NCBI GenBank assembly: GCA_900544725.1
Contig: UQWK01000014.1
Location: forward strand, 1 to 40,503
Direction: 5' to 3'
DNA: 40,503 bases
From: an uncultured Collinsella sp.
GTDB lineage: Bacteria; Actinomycetota; Coriobacteriia; Coriobacteriales; Coriobacteriaceae
The notes under the pieces are model-generated. The model was given only the letters and a program-made list of their open reading frames with translations. It made no database searches and was not told the DNA's origin. Shown here in pieces: positions 22,417 through 30,322 of this stretch; position 1 is the first letter of the stretch, and each line of letters opens with the position of its first letter. The position numbers and the translations under genes are program-made.

Positions 22417-23283
22417 TTACTGCTGCAACGACCTTAACAGTTTGATTTCAGCCGCATAACCTGCAAGTTCGTTCGGTGTCTCCAAAATAAATGGAAGCGC
22501 ACGCAAGCGGCTATTCGATACAATATTCTGCATAACCTGCATACCGCCGCCAAACTCCTCGCTGCCAAGGTATCCCTTGCCGATGCACTCGTGGCGATCC
22601 TTATGGGCGCCGCAGGGGTTCTTCGAATCGTTGATGTGTACGGCATGCAAGCGGTCGATACCCACCACGCGGTCGAACTCGTCGAGTACGCCGTCCAGAT
22701 CATGGATGATGTCGTAGCCGGCATCGCTCACATGGCAGGTGTCCAGACACACGCCCAGCTTGTCCGATAGCTCTGGACGCCTGGCGGCAGCACCGTCGAT
22801 AATGCGCGCCAGCTCTTCAAAGCTGCGGCCCACCTCGGTACCCTTTCCCGCCATGGTCTCGAGCAGCACCGTCGTCTGCTGCCCCTCAAACATCACCTGG
22901 CACAGGGTGTCGACGATCATCTGAATACCGGCGTCGGGGCCCTGCCCCACATGCGCACCGGGATGGAAATTGTAGTAGTTGCCGGGCAGCGCCTCCATGC
23001 GCCGCAGGTCCTCTGCCATGGCCTCCAGGGCAAACTCGCGCGCCCGCTCTTTGGCCGAGCAGGGGTTATAGGTATACGGGGCATGAGCCACGAGCGGGCC
23101 AAAGTCGTTTTGCTCCATAAGCTCGCGCAGGGCCGCCACGTCATACATGTCAAGATCTTTCGCCTTGCCGCCGCGCGGGTTGCGCGTAAAGAATGCAAAG
23201 GTATTGGCGCCAATGGATAGCGCCGTCTCCCCCATCGCCCGATAGCCCTTCGTCGTCGAAAGATGGCACCCAATCGTCAGCAT
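22417..23283 (-). CDS. nfo: Endonuclease IV (AP endonuclease)
   Basis: This 288-residue TIM-barrel enzyme incises DNA 5' of abasic sites. Zinc ligands occur in the expected order: GCHLS, VAHAPYTYN, NFHPGAHVG, LLETMAGKGTEVG (Glu), CLDTCHVSDAGYD, HINDSKNPCGAHKDRHECIGKG and FILETPN. The length is that of E. coli Nfo. The ATG at 23283 is preceded by GAGGGGGAG. Its untranslated leader contains the first copy of the stem-swapped hairpin repeat, which ends about 18 bases before the start codon. Confidence 0.95.
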   Translation of the reverse strand: MLTIGCHLSTTKGYRAMGETALSIGANTFAFFTRNPRGGKAKDLDMYDVAALRELMEQNDFGPLVAHAPYTYNPCSAKERAREFALEAMAEDLRRMEALPGNYYNFHPGAHVGQGPDAGIQMIVDTLCQVMFEGQQTTVLLETMAGKGTEVGRSFEELARIIDGAAARRPELSDKLGVCLDTCHVSDAGYDIIHDLDGVLDEFDRVVGIDRLHAVHINDSKNPCGAHKDRHECIGKGYLGSEEFGGGMQVMQNIVSNSRLRALPFILETPNELAGYAAEIKLLRSLQQ

Positions 23284-23300
23284 CTCCAGCTCCCCCTCAT

Positions 23301-23384
23301 CAGTTGCGGTGAAATACGGTCTATTGGTGCCTTATTTTGGCGCAAATAGACCGTATTCCACCGCAACTTATAAAAGGGGCATCA
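23301..23384 (-). repeat. Stem-swapped hairpin repeat, copy 1 (leader of nfo)
   Basis: Arms 23302-23325 and 23345-23368 are 24-bp inverted repeats; the single mismatch becomes a G-U pair in minus-strand RNA. The outer sequence (AGTTGCGGTG/CCACCGCAACT and TTATAAAAGGGGCATCAG) is shared with copy 2, but the inner stem (CGGTCTATT/AATAGACCG) is different. Confidence 0.75.
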
Positions 23385-23449
23385 GAGATGCTGGCCACCA
23401 AGCACCACGGTCGCCGGCGTCATGATCCCCTACGTGCCAGCGCCAAGTC

Positions 23450-24469
23450 CTAGAGGGCTAGACGGATTGCATCGATAATACGCGCGCAGCGCTGTGTGGC
23501 GGCAAGGGACATAACGGGACTCTCGAGTTTCCCCGCCCGGATGAGCTGGGTCGCATGCTGGATTTCGCCGTAGAAATCATCGACCTCAAACGGGGCATTT
23601 ATTTCGAGCATTCGTCCATCGGAGTACTTCACATGGGCAAGCTCGGGGCGATGGAGACGCTCGATTTCCAACGAGCCCCGCTCACAGGCAATCGTTAAGC
23701 GGCTTTCATATGCTGCTTTGCCGTCGCACGCCATATGAATGGGTATACCGCCGACACTCATATGGATCTCATCGGCCCAATCCACGCGGCCGCCCGATAC
23801 GCCACGCCAGCGAACTTCACGAGACGAAACCTCGCACGCGCCCGCGAGTAAATCCTCAAACCAACCGACCGCATAGCAGCCCATGTCATATAGACAGCCG
23901 CCCTGCAACGGATCAAGCAGATAGCCCGAAGGAGACTCGCCGTAATCGAGTTTTTGCACGCTTTCGATCGAGACGATGCGGCCGAGGTCGCCCGACGCAA
24001 GCAAGTCCTTCACGCGAGCATGCATCGGACAAAACCGATTTTTCATCGCCTCCATAAACGGCACACCGCACTCGCGGGAAACGGAGGTGATCGCACGGGC
24101 CTCTTCTTCATTCAAAACGGCCGGCTTTTCGCACAGCACGGCCTTTCCCGCGCGCAGCGCCCGACAGACCCAATGCGCATGCATGCCATGTGGAAGAGCC
24201 AAGTAGATTGCGTCGACATCGGGGTCGGCAATCAGCGCATCATAAGCCGCATCGCCGCTATCGTCAGCCGTGGCATAACTGTGCGCGGCATCAATCGAAA
24301 ACGCACTGCAAAACTCCTCAACATGCGAAGGAGTGCGACCGGCGGCAGCCACAAGCCGTGCCCCGTCCACCTCCTTGAGCGACGATGCAAATCGATGTGA
24401 AATGCGCCCAGCGCCCAAAACGCCCCAACGAACCTCGCGCAAATCATCGCATGAATCCCGATGGCCCAC
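23450..24469 (-). CDS. Gfo/Idh/MocA-family oxidoreductase
   Basis: This 339-residue NAD(P)-dependent sugar or inositol dehydrogenase-like protein has a Rossmann motif WGVLGAGRISHRFASSL close to the N-terminus, the conserved AIYLALPHGMHAHW, the catalytic lysine in AVLCEKPAVLNEEEA, and GGCLYDMGCYAVGWFEDL in the C-terminal alpha/beta domain. The substrate is unknown. GTG 24469 is chosen: AAGGGGG stands about 6 bases before it, whereas the longer reading from 24547 would translate the hairpin repeat. The repeat therefore lies in its leader, as in nfo. Confidence 0.83.
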   Translation of the reverse strand: MGHRDSCDDLREVRWGVLGAGRISHRFASSLKEVDGARLVAAAGRTPSHVEEFCSAFSIDAAHSYATADDSGDAAYDALIADPDVDAIYLALPHGMHAHWVCRALRAGKAVLCEKPAVLNEEEARAITSVSRECGVPFMEAMKNRFCPMHARVKDLLASGDLGRIVSIESVQKLDYGESPSGYLLDPLQGGCLYDMGCYAVGWFEDLLAGACEVSSREVRWRGVSGGRVDWADEIHMSVGGIPIHMACDGKAAYESRLTIACERGSLEIERLHRPELAHVKYSDGRMLEINAPFEVDDFYGEIQHATQLIRAGKLESPVMSLAATQRCARIIDAIRLAL

Positions 24470-24481
24470 GACAGCCCCCTT

Positions 24482-24566
24482 CAGTTGCGGTGGAATAGTT
24501 CCTGCTTGGCCCCTATTCTGCCGCAAACAGGAACTATTCCACCGCAAGTTATAAAAGGGGCATCAG
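24482..24566 (-). repeat. Stem-swapped hairpin repeat, copy 2 (leader of the oxidoreductase)
   Basis: Arms 24485-24504 and 24528-24547 are perfect 20-bp inverted repeats. The outer parts match copy 1 (TTGCGGTG, CCACCGCAA, TTATAAAAGGGGCATCAG), while the inner stem is GTTCCTG/CAGGAAC. The loop also keeps a common pattern with copy 1 (minus strand TTTGCG..CA.AATA.GG). Confidence 0.75.
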
Positions 24567-25750
24567 GAGCGCGTTTTGCAAAAGGCTTTAAGCGCGGCCG
24601 TTACGGGACCAGGCTGGAAACGTCGGCGCACATCGTCGAGACGCTCGGGAATATCAATGTGCTGCGGGCAGTGACGTGCGCATTTGCCGCACTTGACGCA
24701 ATTGCTCACCAGCTTGGGCTCGTTCGTCCGCACCGCGCTCGCCGTAAAGTATTGAGACAGCCCCGTAAACCAACTATGCGCATAGCTCGCGTTGTAGGCG
24801 CCAAAGCAGCCGGGAATATTGATACCCTTGGGACACGGCATGCAGTAGCCGCACCCCGTACAGGGCACGCGATTCGATTTCTCAAACTCTCCCAGCACGC
24901 GTGCGATGGTATCGAGCTGCTCTGTCGTCATCGAATCCGGCAGTGCGCGATCCGCCAATGCCGCGTTCTCGTCCACCTGCGCGGTATCGGTCATGCCCGA
25001 AAGCAGCATCGTGACTTGAGGATGGTTCCACACCCACGAAAGGCCCCAAGCAGCCGGCGTCTTCAGGTACGGATCGCGTACGTCATCGAGCACGGCGCGG
25101 GCCCGCGGAGGCAGCTTGCCCGCCAGGCGTCCACCCAAAAGCGGTTCCATCACAAACACCGCGAGCCCGCGCTCGGCGGCTGCCATGAGTCCCGCCGTTC
25201 CCGCTTGGTAGCGCTCTCCGGCATAGTTGTACTGGATCTGGCAAAAATCCCAGTCATACGCGTCAAGCATCATGAGGAAATCCGCCGCACCGCCGTGGTA
25301 CGAAAAACCTATCTGGCGAATACGCCCCGCAGCCTTTTGGTGCGCAATCCAGTCCTCGATACCCAAAGCTGCCACGCGCTCCCACTGCGCGGGCGAGGTG
25401 ATGTTGTGCATGAGGTAGTAGTCGATATGGTCAGTCCGCAAACGGCGCAGCTGCTCGTCAAAAAAGCGGTCGAAATCCTCCGCACATTTGCACGAAGCGT
25501 GCGGCAACTTGGTCGCGAGCAAAATCTGGTCGCGCAGACCCAGGCGCTCAAGCGAAGCTCCCACACAAGCTTCGTTACCGGGGTAGAGATAGGCCGTGTC
25601 CAGATAGGTTATCCCTTGCTCCACCGCACGGGAAATGATGGCATCGGCCGTCTTCGCATCGGGATGTCCCGGCGCACCGGGAAACCTCATGCAGCCCAGA
25701 CCCAGAGCGGATATTCGGTTACCACTTTTGGGGTCAACACGGTATTGCAC
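24563..25750 (-). CDS. Aldo/keto reductase with C-terminal 4Fe-4S ferredoxin domain
   Basis: This 395-residue protein joins an AKR barrel (SALGLGCMRFPG, TYLDTAYLYPGNEACVG with the catalytic Asp/Tyr, LLATKLPHASC with the lysine, YYLMHNITS, QIGFSYHG) to a C-terminal domain with two cysteine clusters, CTGCGYCMPCPKGI and CVKCGKCARHCPQHI. This fused type is common in anaerobes; electron donor and substrate are not known. GTG 25750 follows AAGGGAGGGG; the ATG at 25768 has a poorer site. Confidence 0.88.
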   Translation of the reverse strand: MQYRVDPKSGNRISALGLGCMRFPGAPGHPDAKTADAIISRAVEQGITYLDTAYLYPGNEACVGASLERLGLRDQILLATKLPHASCKCAEDFDRFFDEQLRRLRTDHIDYYLMHNITSPAQWERVAALGIEDWIAHQKAAGRIRQIGFSYHGGAADFLMMLDAYDWDFCQIQYNYAGERYQAGTAGLMAAAERGLAVFVMEPLLGGRLAGKLPPRARAVLDDVRDPYLKTPAAWGLSWVWNHPQVTMLLSGMTDTAQVDENAALADRALPDSMTTEQLDTIARVLGEFEKSNRVPCTGCGYCMPCPKGINIPGCFGAYNASYAHSWFTGLSQYFTASAVRTNEPKLVSNCVKCGKCARHCPQHIDIPERLDDVRRRFQPGPVTAALKAFCKTRS

Positions 25751-25913
25751 GGCCCCTCCCTTCGCCATCAGCGCCCCGGCAAGGCGAAACACAATGGTCA
25801 CGCAGCCGAAACATCGTGGAATCGCAATCGAGAATGTATCGTAACGTAGCAGAAATCGAGCCGTCACGACACCGCTTTAACATCAGCAAAAAGCCCGATG
25901 AAAGGAAGCGACC

Positions 25914-26108
25914 GTGACCACACGTGAGGACGCCTACCCCTACCCCGGCGAGCAGTACATCCTCTCGGTCGACCGCTATCAGATCGAGGTCATGGACCAT
26001 CTAGACGAGCTTCCCGCCACGGGCGCTGTCATCTTCTGCACCTTCCCCAAGGTGCGCGATGGCGTTGGATATCCCGCGCGCGTTTTTGCGGTCTGCCCTG
26101 CAGCGTAG
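25914..26108 (+). pseudogene. C-terminal stub of a cyclase / kynurenine-formamidase-like protein
   Basis: The 64-codon frame begins with GTG behind AAAGGAAG. Its last 45 residues, VDHLDELPATGAVIFCTFPKV-type wording (about 30-48) followed by GVGYPARVFAV, resemble the extreme C-terminus of cyclase-family metal hydrolases. The metal-binding HxGTHxD part is missing altogether. It may be a relic, or a short gene that has acquired its own start. I cannot say whether it is expressed. Confidence 0.45.
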
Positions 26109-26184
26109 CGTCCAGGCAAACGTTTCTTTTTCATAACAGCTGCTCCGCGCACCCATCAATCACCCCGGCAGCATACAATCCATC

Positions 26185-26210
26185 AGGCGCCCCTTACGCG
26201 GGCGCCTTTT
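26185..26210 (+). terminator. Intrinsic terminator ahead of the KPR-like gene
   Basis: AGGCGCCC and GGGCGCCT form an 8-bp stem with a 7-base loop, followed by TTTTA. It ends only about 20 bp before the next start codon, so it could also act as an attenuator in that gene's leader. Confidence 0.7.
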
Positions 26211-26229
26211 ATATGGGGAGATGATTCAT

Positions 26230-27144
26230 ATGCAGATCAACAAGGTCGCCTTTATCGGCAAGGGTGGCGTCGGGCTACTCTACGGCAGCATGATCGCCCA
26301 GGCACTCGGCAACGATGCCGTCGAATACGTCATGGACGACGCTCGCTTTGAGCGCCATGCGAACGATGCACTCACCGTCAACGGCAAGCCCTGCGCGCTC
26401 AAGTCCGTCCGCGCGAGCGAGGCGACGCCCGTCGACCTGGTCATCCTCACGGTAAAGACAACCGGGCTCGATGTGGCGCTCAAAACCCTGGAAAGCGTCG
26501 TGGGACCCGACACGCTGATCGCGTCGCTGTGCAACGGCATCACGAGCGAGCAGAAGATTGCCGAGCGCTTTGGCTGGGAGCACACCGTCCTTGGTATCTG
26601 CCAGGGCATGGACGCCGTATTCCTCAACGGGGAGCTCACCTATACCAATGCCGGCGAGATCCGCTTTGGTGCGGCAGCGGGCACCGACCCCGCAACCGTT
26701 ATCGCCATCGACGAGCTCTACACGCGTTGCGGCATCGCCCATACCGTCGAGCACGACATCGCACATCGCATGTGGGCCAAACTCATGCTCAACGACGGCA
26801 TCAACCAGACCTGTATGGCCTACGGCGGCACCTACGGAAGCGCTACGGAGCAGGGCTCCGAGCAGCTCCGCAGTTTTGTCTCCGCCATGCGCGAGACGCT
26901 TGCAGTCGCCAATGCCGAGGGCATCGAGCTCACCGAGGCAGACCTAACGCAGATGGTGCGTCTCATAAAAGGGCTCGATCCCGCCGGCATGCCCTCGATG
27001 GCGCAAGACCGCGTCGCAAGGCGCAAAACCGAGGTTGATGAGTTTGCGGGCACCATCTGCCGCCTCGCGGCCAAGCACGGTATCCAAGTGCCGCAAAACG
27101 AATGGCTCCATTCGCGCATCCGCGAAATCGAGGCCAGCTGGTAG
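26230..27144 (+). CDS. Ketopantoate reductase (PanE/ApbA)-family protein
   Basis: This 304-residue protein has the NADP-binding motif FIGKGGVGLLYGSMIAQAL at the N-terminus, VDLVILTVKTTGLD and SLCNGITSEQKIAERFG, then the C-terminal helical domain with MWAKLMLNDGINQTCMAYGG carrying the conserved active-site lysine. Many genomes hold several such paralogues that are not the pantothenate-pathway enzyme, and no pan genes are adjacent, so the substrate is left open. ATG 26230 is preferred to 26221, because GGGGAG directly abuts the latter. Confidence 0.85.
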   Translation: MQINKVAFIGKGGVGLLYGSMIAQALGNDAVEYVMDDARFERHANDALTVNGKPCALKSVRASEATPVDLVILTVKTTGLDVALKTLESVVGPDTLIASLCNGITSEQKIAERFGWEHTVLGICQGMDAVFLNGELTYTNAGEIRFGAAAGTDPATVIAIDELYTRCGIAHTVEHDIAHRMWAKLMLNDGINQTCMAYGGTYGSATEQGSEQLRSFVSAMRETLAVANAEGIELTEADLTQMVRLIKGLDPAGMPSMAQDRVARRKTEVDEFAGTICRLAAKHGIQVPQNEWLHSRIREIEASW

Positions 27145-27180
27145 TGCTCGACGCACCGCAGCCAACAGCCTCAAGAGCAA

Positions 27181-27222
27181 AGCCGCCGCAAGAGGCACTC
27201 CCCTTGCGGCGGCTTCTTTCTT
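27181..27222 (+). terminator. Intrinsic terminator after the KPR-like gene
   Basis: A 12-bp perfect stem (AGCCGCCGCAAG, 27181-27192, with 27203-27214) is followed by TCTTTCTT. Confidence 0.85.
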
Positions 27223-27252
27223 CATCTATGACCAAAACCAGTTTCGCAACCG

Positions 27253-27459
27253 CTAGCGCCGCGCCTGCGGCGTCTCGTCCTCGTCATCGCGGCAAAGGGT
27301 CACGCCCGCACTTCCCAGCAGCGCTGCTGCGATGAGCGCGCCGACCACAATAGGAGCAGCCCCGCACGAGCCCTGCATGCCTGCGACAAACGCAGCTGTA
27401 GGGCCAAGACAGCCAAGTACCAATGCGACGGCGGCGATAGCGATATCTCGAGCGTTCAT
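27253..27459 (-). CDS. Small membrane protein of unknown function
   Basis: This 68-residue product has two predicted helices (about residues 5-27 and 36-55) separated by a short loop with Cys (MQGSCGAAP), and an acidic/basic tail (CRDDEDETPQARR). GGAGG lies about 10 bases before the ATG. No family is recognised. It may be real, but a gene this short with an indifferent site cannot be proven from one sequence. Confidence 0.5.
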   Translation of the reverse strand: MNARDIAIAAVALVLGCLGPTAAFVAGMQGSCGAAPIVVGALIAAALLGSAGVTLCRDDEDETPQARR

Positions 27460-27561
27460 GAGACCACTTCCTCCACGAGAAAGACCTTATTTCTCATGAA
27501 CCAGTGTGCCCCGCATGCATACGCCCAGCGTACCGCCACGGTAAGGGCTCTGTTAACTCAA

Positions 27562-27635
27562 ACGCACATAAAGAAAGGGCGGCTTTACGTTGCCTAAAAG
27601 CTCAGTAAAGACGCCCGCCCATCATGTGCGTATTT
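27562..27635. terminator. Large imperfect hairpin, probable terminator of the secreted-protein gene
   Basis: ACGCACAT (27562-27569) pairs with ATGTGCGT (27624-27631), and CTTTAC (27583-27588) with GTAAAG (27605-27610), with GGGCGG/CGCCC between. It starts 18 bp after the stop of the secreted coiled-coil protein on the minus strand, and on the plus strand is followed by ATTTTG. Confidence 0.55.
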
Positions 27636-27648
27636 TGCTTATGGCAGA

Positions 27649-28425
27649 TTACCAACCGGTGTAGTAGTCGGTGGTTCCGGCAGCGCAGCCGGAGTCATAG
27701 ACCTTGCAATCACCCTTGGAGCCCGTAAAGGTCGAGCCCTGGGCCATATCGCCCGCGGCAACAACGTAATAGCCGTCGGAATCGCGCCAGAAGCCCTCAG
27801 AATCCTGCGTCCATTCGCCCGTGCGGTGGTGATACAACACGTTGCTGCTGTAATAAGTCTCGCGGCGGCCGTTATAGTTATTGACGCCGCTCGAGCGCGT
27901 CAGACCCGAGCCGTTCGCGTAATACGCAGCAGACGTGTAAGACGAGCCGGAGCCGGCGTTGTAATACGAAGCCTGGGCGGCCTCGGCAGCCTCCGCCTCG
28001 GCGGCAGCGGCCTCGAGCGCTTCGCGCTTGGCATTCTCAAGCGCAGTGCGCAGCTCATCGAGCTCGGTCGACTTCGCGTCGACCTCCCCCATCGTCAAAA
28101 GGCTGCCCGCACCATCGATACAACCCTGCAGCACAGCGTGCTCGTCATCGGTGGCATAGTCACCATACATGTTTAGGATAATCTGAGCGCGTATCTCAAG
28201 GGAATCGCGCTTGGCCTCCATCGAGGCGTTCCACTCCTGCATGGAACTATAACCATCGCCGCGATAATCAACGGGCTGTACCAGCGTCGTCTCGGACGGC
28301 GTAGATCCAACCGTATCGGACAGTGTTGCGGCGTGGGCATCAGTTGCACCGGCGCCCGCCAAAAGTGCCACGGTCAGAGCGGCGGAAAGGGCAGCGGCTT
28401 TCGGTTTTCGTGAATCGATCCTCAT
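27649..28425 (-). CDS. Secreted coiled-coil protein with a Cys-containing C-terminal domain
   Basis: The 258-residue product has a signal peptide (MRIDSRKPK, hydrophobic core, AHA-AT near residue 33). A helical region containing an alanine/glutamate-rich stretch (REALEAAAAEAEAAEAAQA, about 140-160) follows, then a Tyr/Ser/Gly-rich low-complexity segment. The C-terminus, YYVVAAGDMAQGSTF then KGDCKVYDSGCAAG ending TDYYTGW, looks like the small domain found at the end of some Gram-positive cell-wall hydrolases, with two cysteines that could form a disulphide. No catalytic domain is recognised. ATG 28425 begins the signal peptide, with GGAGG 11 bases upstream; the longer open frame is not supported. 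Confidence 0.7.
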   Translation of the reverse strand: MRIDSRKPKAAALSAALTVALLAGAGATDAHAATLSDTVGSTPSETTLVQPVDYRGDGYSSMQEWNASMEAKRDSLEIRAQIILNMYGDYATDDEHAVLQGCIDGAGSLLTMGEVDAKSTELDELRTALENAKREALEAAAAEAEAAEAAQASYYNAGSGSSYTSAAYYANGSGLTRSSGVNNYNGRRETYYSSNVLYHHRTGEWTQDSEGFWRDSDGYYVVAAGDMAQGSTFTGSKGDCKVYDSGCAAGTTDYYTGW

Positions 28426-28737
28426 GTAGCTGGAAACCTCCGTAGTGCGTTTTTGCTGCGTTTGAGCTGCGTGTGATTCGATCGCGCTGCATAGTACCTC
28501 GAGCAAATCGCGACCTGCGGTTTTACTCAAAAGGCGCACGTCAATTGCGTAAAACTCACATCCTCTCAACAGGAGTTTTCCACAACTCGAATGCATAAAG
28601 CATGCCAAAAACCCTGTAATAGCGCCCTTCCTATGCAAAAAAGGCGCCTGTGCAACCATCGTTCGCACGGGCGCCTTGAGCAGGCATTTTATGCAGTTAT
28701 ACCTATCGAGTCGCAAGGGGTCCTTGCACAAGTCGCC
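28426..28737. other. 312-bp gap between the secreted-protein gene and metY
   Basis: It holds the metY terminator (28637-28677) and the leader of the secreted protein, with TTGACG near 28540 and a TACTAT near 28493-28498 on the minus strand that are not well spaced as one promoter. The minus frame stays open through it, but without a start signal. Confidence 0.4.
28637..28677 (-). terminator. Intrinsic terminator of metY
   Basis: On the minus strand AAGGCGCCCGTGC and GCACAGGCGCCTT form a 13-position stem with one mismatch and an 11-base loop, followed by TTTTTT in total. Confidence 0.85.
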
Positions 28738-30048
28738 TTACTCGTCCAGCGCGGCGAAGGCCTGCTTCAGATCCCAAATGATGTCCTCGGCGTTCTCGGT
28801 ACCGATGGAAAGACGGATCGTGGAGGGCGTGATGTTCTGCTCGGCGAGCTCCTCGGCAGAGAGCTGGGAGTGCGTGGTGGTAGCCGGGTGCACGACGAGC
28901 GACTTGACGTCGGCCACGTTGGCGAGCAGCGAGAACACCTGCAGATGATCGATGAACTTCCAAGCTGCCTCCTGGCCACCCTTAATCTCAAAGGTGAAGA
29001 TCGAAGCGCCGCCGTTGGGGAAGTACTTCTGATAGAGCTCGTGATCGGGGTGCTCAGGCAGGCTCGGGTGGTTCACCTTGGCGACATGGCTGTCACCAGC
29101 CAGGAACTCAACGACCTTCTTGGTGTTCTCGACATGGCGGTCGACGCGCAGCGACAGAGTCTCGGTGCCCTGGAGCAGGACCCAGGCGTTGAACGGGCTG
29201 ATGCAGGCGCCCTCGTCACGCAGCAGGATAGCGCGGACATAGGTTGCGAAGGCGGCGGGACCGGCAGCCTCGGCAAACGAAACACCATGGTAGGAGGGGT
29301 TGGGCTCAGCGATCTGGGCGTACTTGCCACTCGCCTTCCAATCGAAGTTACCGCCGTCGACGATCACACCGCCCAGCGAGGTACCGTGGCCGCCGATGAA
29401 CTTGGTTGCGGAGTGGACGACGATGTTGGCGCCGTGCTCCAGCGGACGGAACAGATACGGGGTGCCGAAGGTGTTATCGACGACAACCGGCAGACCGTGC
29501 TTCTTGGCGATCTCGGAGATGGCGTCGATGTTGGGGATGTCAGAGTTGGGGTTGCCGAGCGTCTCGAGATAGATGACCGTGGTGTTGTCCTTGATGGCAC
29601 CCTCAACCTCTTCCAGGTTATGAGCATCGACAAACGTGGTCTCGACGCCAAACTGGGAGAGCGTATGCTCGAGCAGGTTGTAGGAACCGCCGTAGATGGT
29701 CTTCTGAGCCACCACGTGGTCACCAGCCTGGGCAAGAGCCTGCAGGGTATAGGTGATGGCAGCGGCACCGGAGGCGACGGCAAGACCGGCCACGCCACCC
29801 TCGAGCGCGGCGATACGGTCCTCAAAGACGCCCTGGGTGGAGTTGGTCAGACGGCCGTAGATGTTGCCCGCGTCGGCAAGACCAAAGCGATCGGCGGCGT
29901 GCTGGGAGTTGCGGAACACATAGCTCGTGGTCTGGTAGATAGGCACGGCGCGGGAGTCGGATGCGGGATCGGCGCTCTCCTGGCCAACGTGAAGCTGCAG
30001 GGTATCGAAACCAAAGGTGTGCTCGGGGTTGTTGATGAACTGGCTCAT
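28738..30048 (-). CDS. metY: O-acetylhomoserine sulfhydrylase / aminocarboxypropyltransferase
   Basis: This 436-residue PLP enzyme makes homocysteine from O-acetylhomoserine and sulfide. Family features are FDTLQLHVGQESADPASDSRAVPIYQTTSYVF at the N-terminus (read in parts), YGRLTNSTQGVFEDRIAALEGG, ASGAAAITYTLQAL, VVVDNTFGTPYLFRP and the PLP lysine Lys216 in VVHSATKFIGGHG. The length (about 430, against about 390 for MetB/MetC) favours MetY. AAGGAGA precedes the ATG. A LysR regulator is divergent from it, and a 17-codon leader ORF with two Cys codons lies in its 5' region. Confidence 0.93.
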   Translation of the reverse strand: MSQFINNPEHTFGFDTLQLHVGQESADPASDSRAVPIYQTTSYVFRNSQHAADRFGLADAGNIYGRLTNSTQGVFEDRIAALEGGVAGLAVASGAAAITYTLQALAQAGDHVVAQKTIYGGSYNLLEHTLSQFGVETTFVDAHNLEEVEGAIKDNTTVIYLETLGNPNSDIPNIDAISEIAKKHGLPVVVDNTFGTPYLFRPLEHGANIVVHSATKFIGGHGTSLGGVIVDGGNFDWKASGKYAQIAEPNPSYHGVSFAEAAGPAAFATYVRAILLRDEGACISPFNAWVLLQGTETLSLRVDRHVENTKKVVEFLAGDSHVAKVNHPSLPEHPDHELYQKYFPNGGASIFTFEIKGGQEAAWKFIDHLQVFSLLANVADVKSLVVHPATTTHSQLSAEELAEQNITPSTIRLSIGTENAEDIIWDLKQAFAALDE

Positions 30049-30109
30049 GATGATCTCCTTGATCGAACAAAAGTAAATAAAAAGAGAGAAGTAAGTCGCT
30101 GTCTCCTGA

Positions 30110-30163
30110 TCACGCCGACGGGCGCAAACAGGAGCCCGACATTCGTCTTGGTAAGCAGTTCAT
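30110..30163 (-). CDS. Leader peptide upstream of metY (17 residues)
   Basis: The frame reads MNCLPRRMSGSCLRPSA and ends at TGA. AAAAGGAGG stands 7 bases before its ATG, the strongest ribosome site in this region, about 60 nt after the predicted transcription start. It has Cys at positions 3 and 12 and Met at 1 and 8. The sequence over its second half can form GGGC/GCCC or, alternatively, CTCCTG/CAGGAG. That layout suits translation-dependent control of metY by cysteine supply. Cys leader peptides are known in actinobacteria, but this one does not look like the published types as I remember them. Function is inference. Confidence 0.5.
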   Translation of the reverse strand: MNCLPRRMSGSCLRPSA

Positions 30164-30232
30164 ATGCGGTCCTCCTTTTGACATCCCGGTTCCGTGGTCG
30201 GCTTAATTACCTACCGCCTTTGTGTGTTTTGA

Positions 30233-30261
30233 ATAGTACGAGCATTGTTTCGCTCGGTCAA
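30233..30261 (-). promoter_or_regulatory. metY promoter
   Basis: On the minus strand TTGACC (30256-30261) and TACTAT (30233-30238) are 17 bp apart, giving a transcript with a leader of about 180 nt. Confidence 0.75.
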
Positions 30262-30275
30262 TCACTTAAAAGCGC

Positions 30276-30306
30276 TAACCTGTTATCGGTTTTTTAGATA
30301 GCTATC
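30276..30306. promoter_or_regulatory. Candidate LysR operator sequences
   Basis: Two dyads lie between the metY promoter and the lysR start: AACC-N7-GGTT (30277-30291) and the perfect palindrome GATAGCTATC (30297-30306). Position just upstream of the metY -35 and within the lysR leader fits a LysR-type autoregulator and activator. No consensus is assigned. Confidence 0.4.
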
Positions 30307-30322
30307 GAAAGGACGGGCACCG

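Larger units (their letters stand above)
30049..30322. other. metY-lysR divergent control region
   Basis: The 274 bp hold the metY promoter, the leader ORF at 30110-30163, a CTCCTG/CAGGAG hairpin that overlaps the leader stop, a T/C-rich stretch before the metY Shine-Dalgarno site, and candidate LysR sites on the regulator side. Confidence 0.6.

Noticed and set aside
23385..23440. 13-codon minus-strand ORF ending before the first hairpin repeat
   Set aside because: It starts at an ATG near 23423 with only GGGG upstream; no conservation can be judged and the nfo leader offers no clear promoter before it.
28591..30297. 568-codon plus-strand frame opposite metY
   Set aside because: Antisense shadow of metY and its leader; low-complexity Leu/Val/Gly/Asp composition and no start signal.
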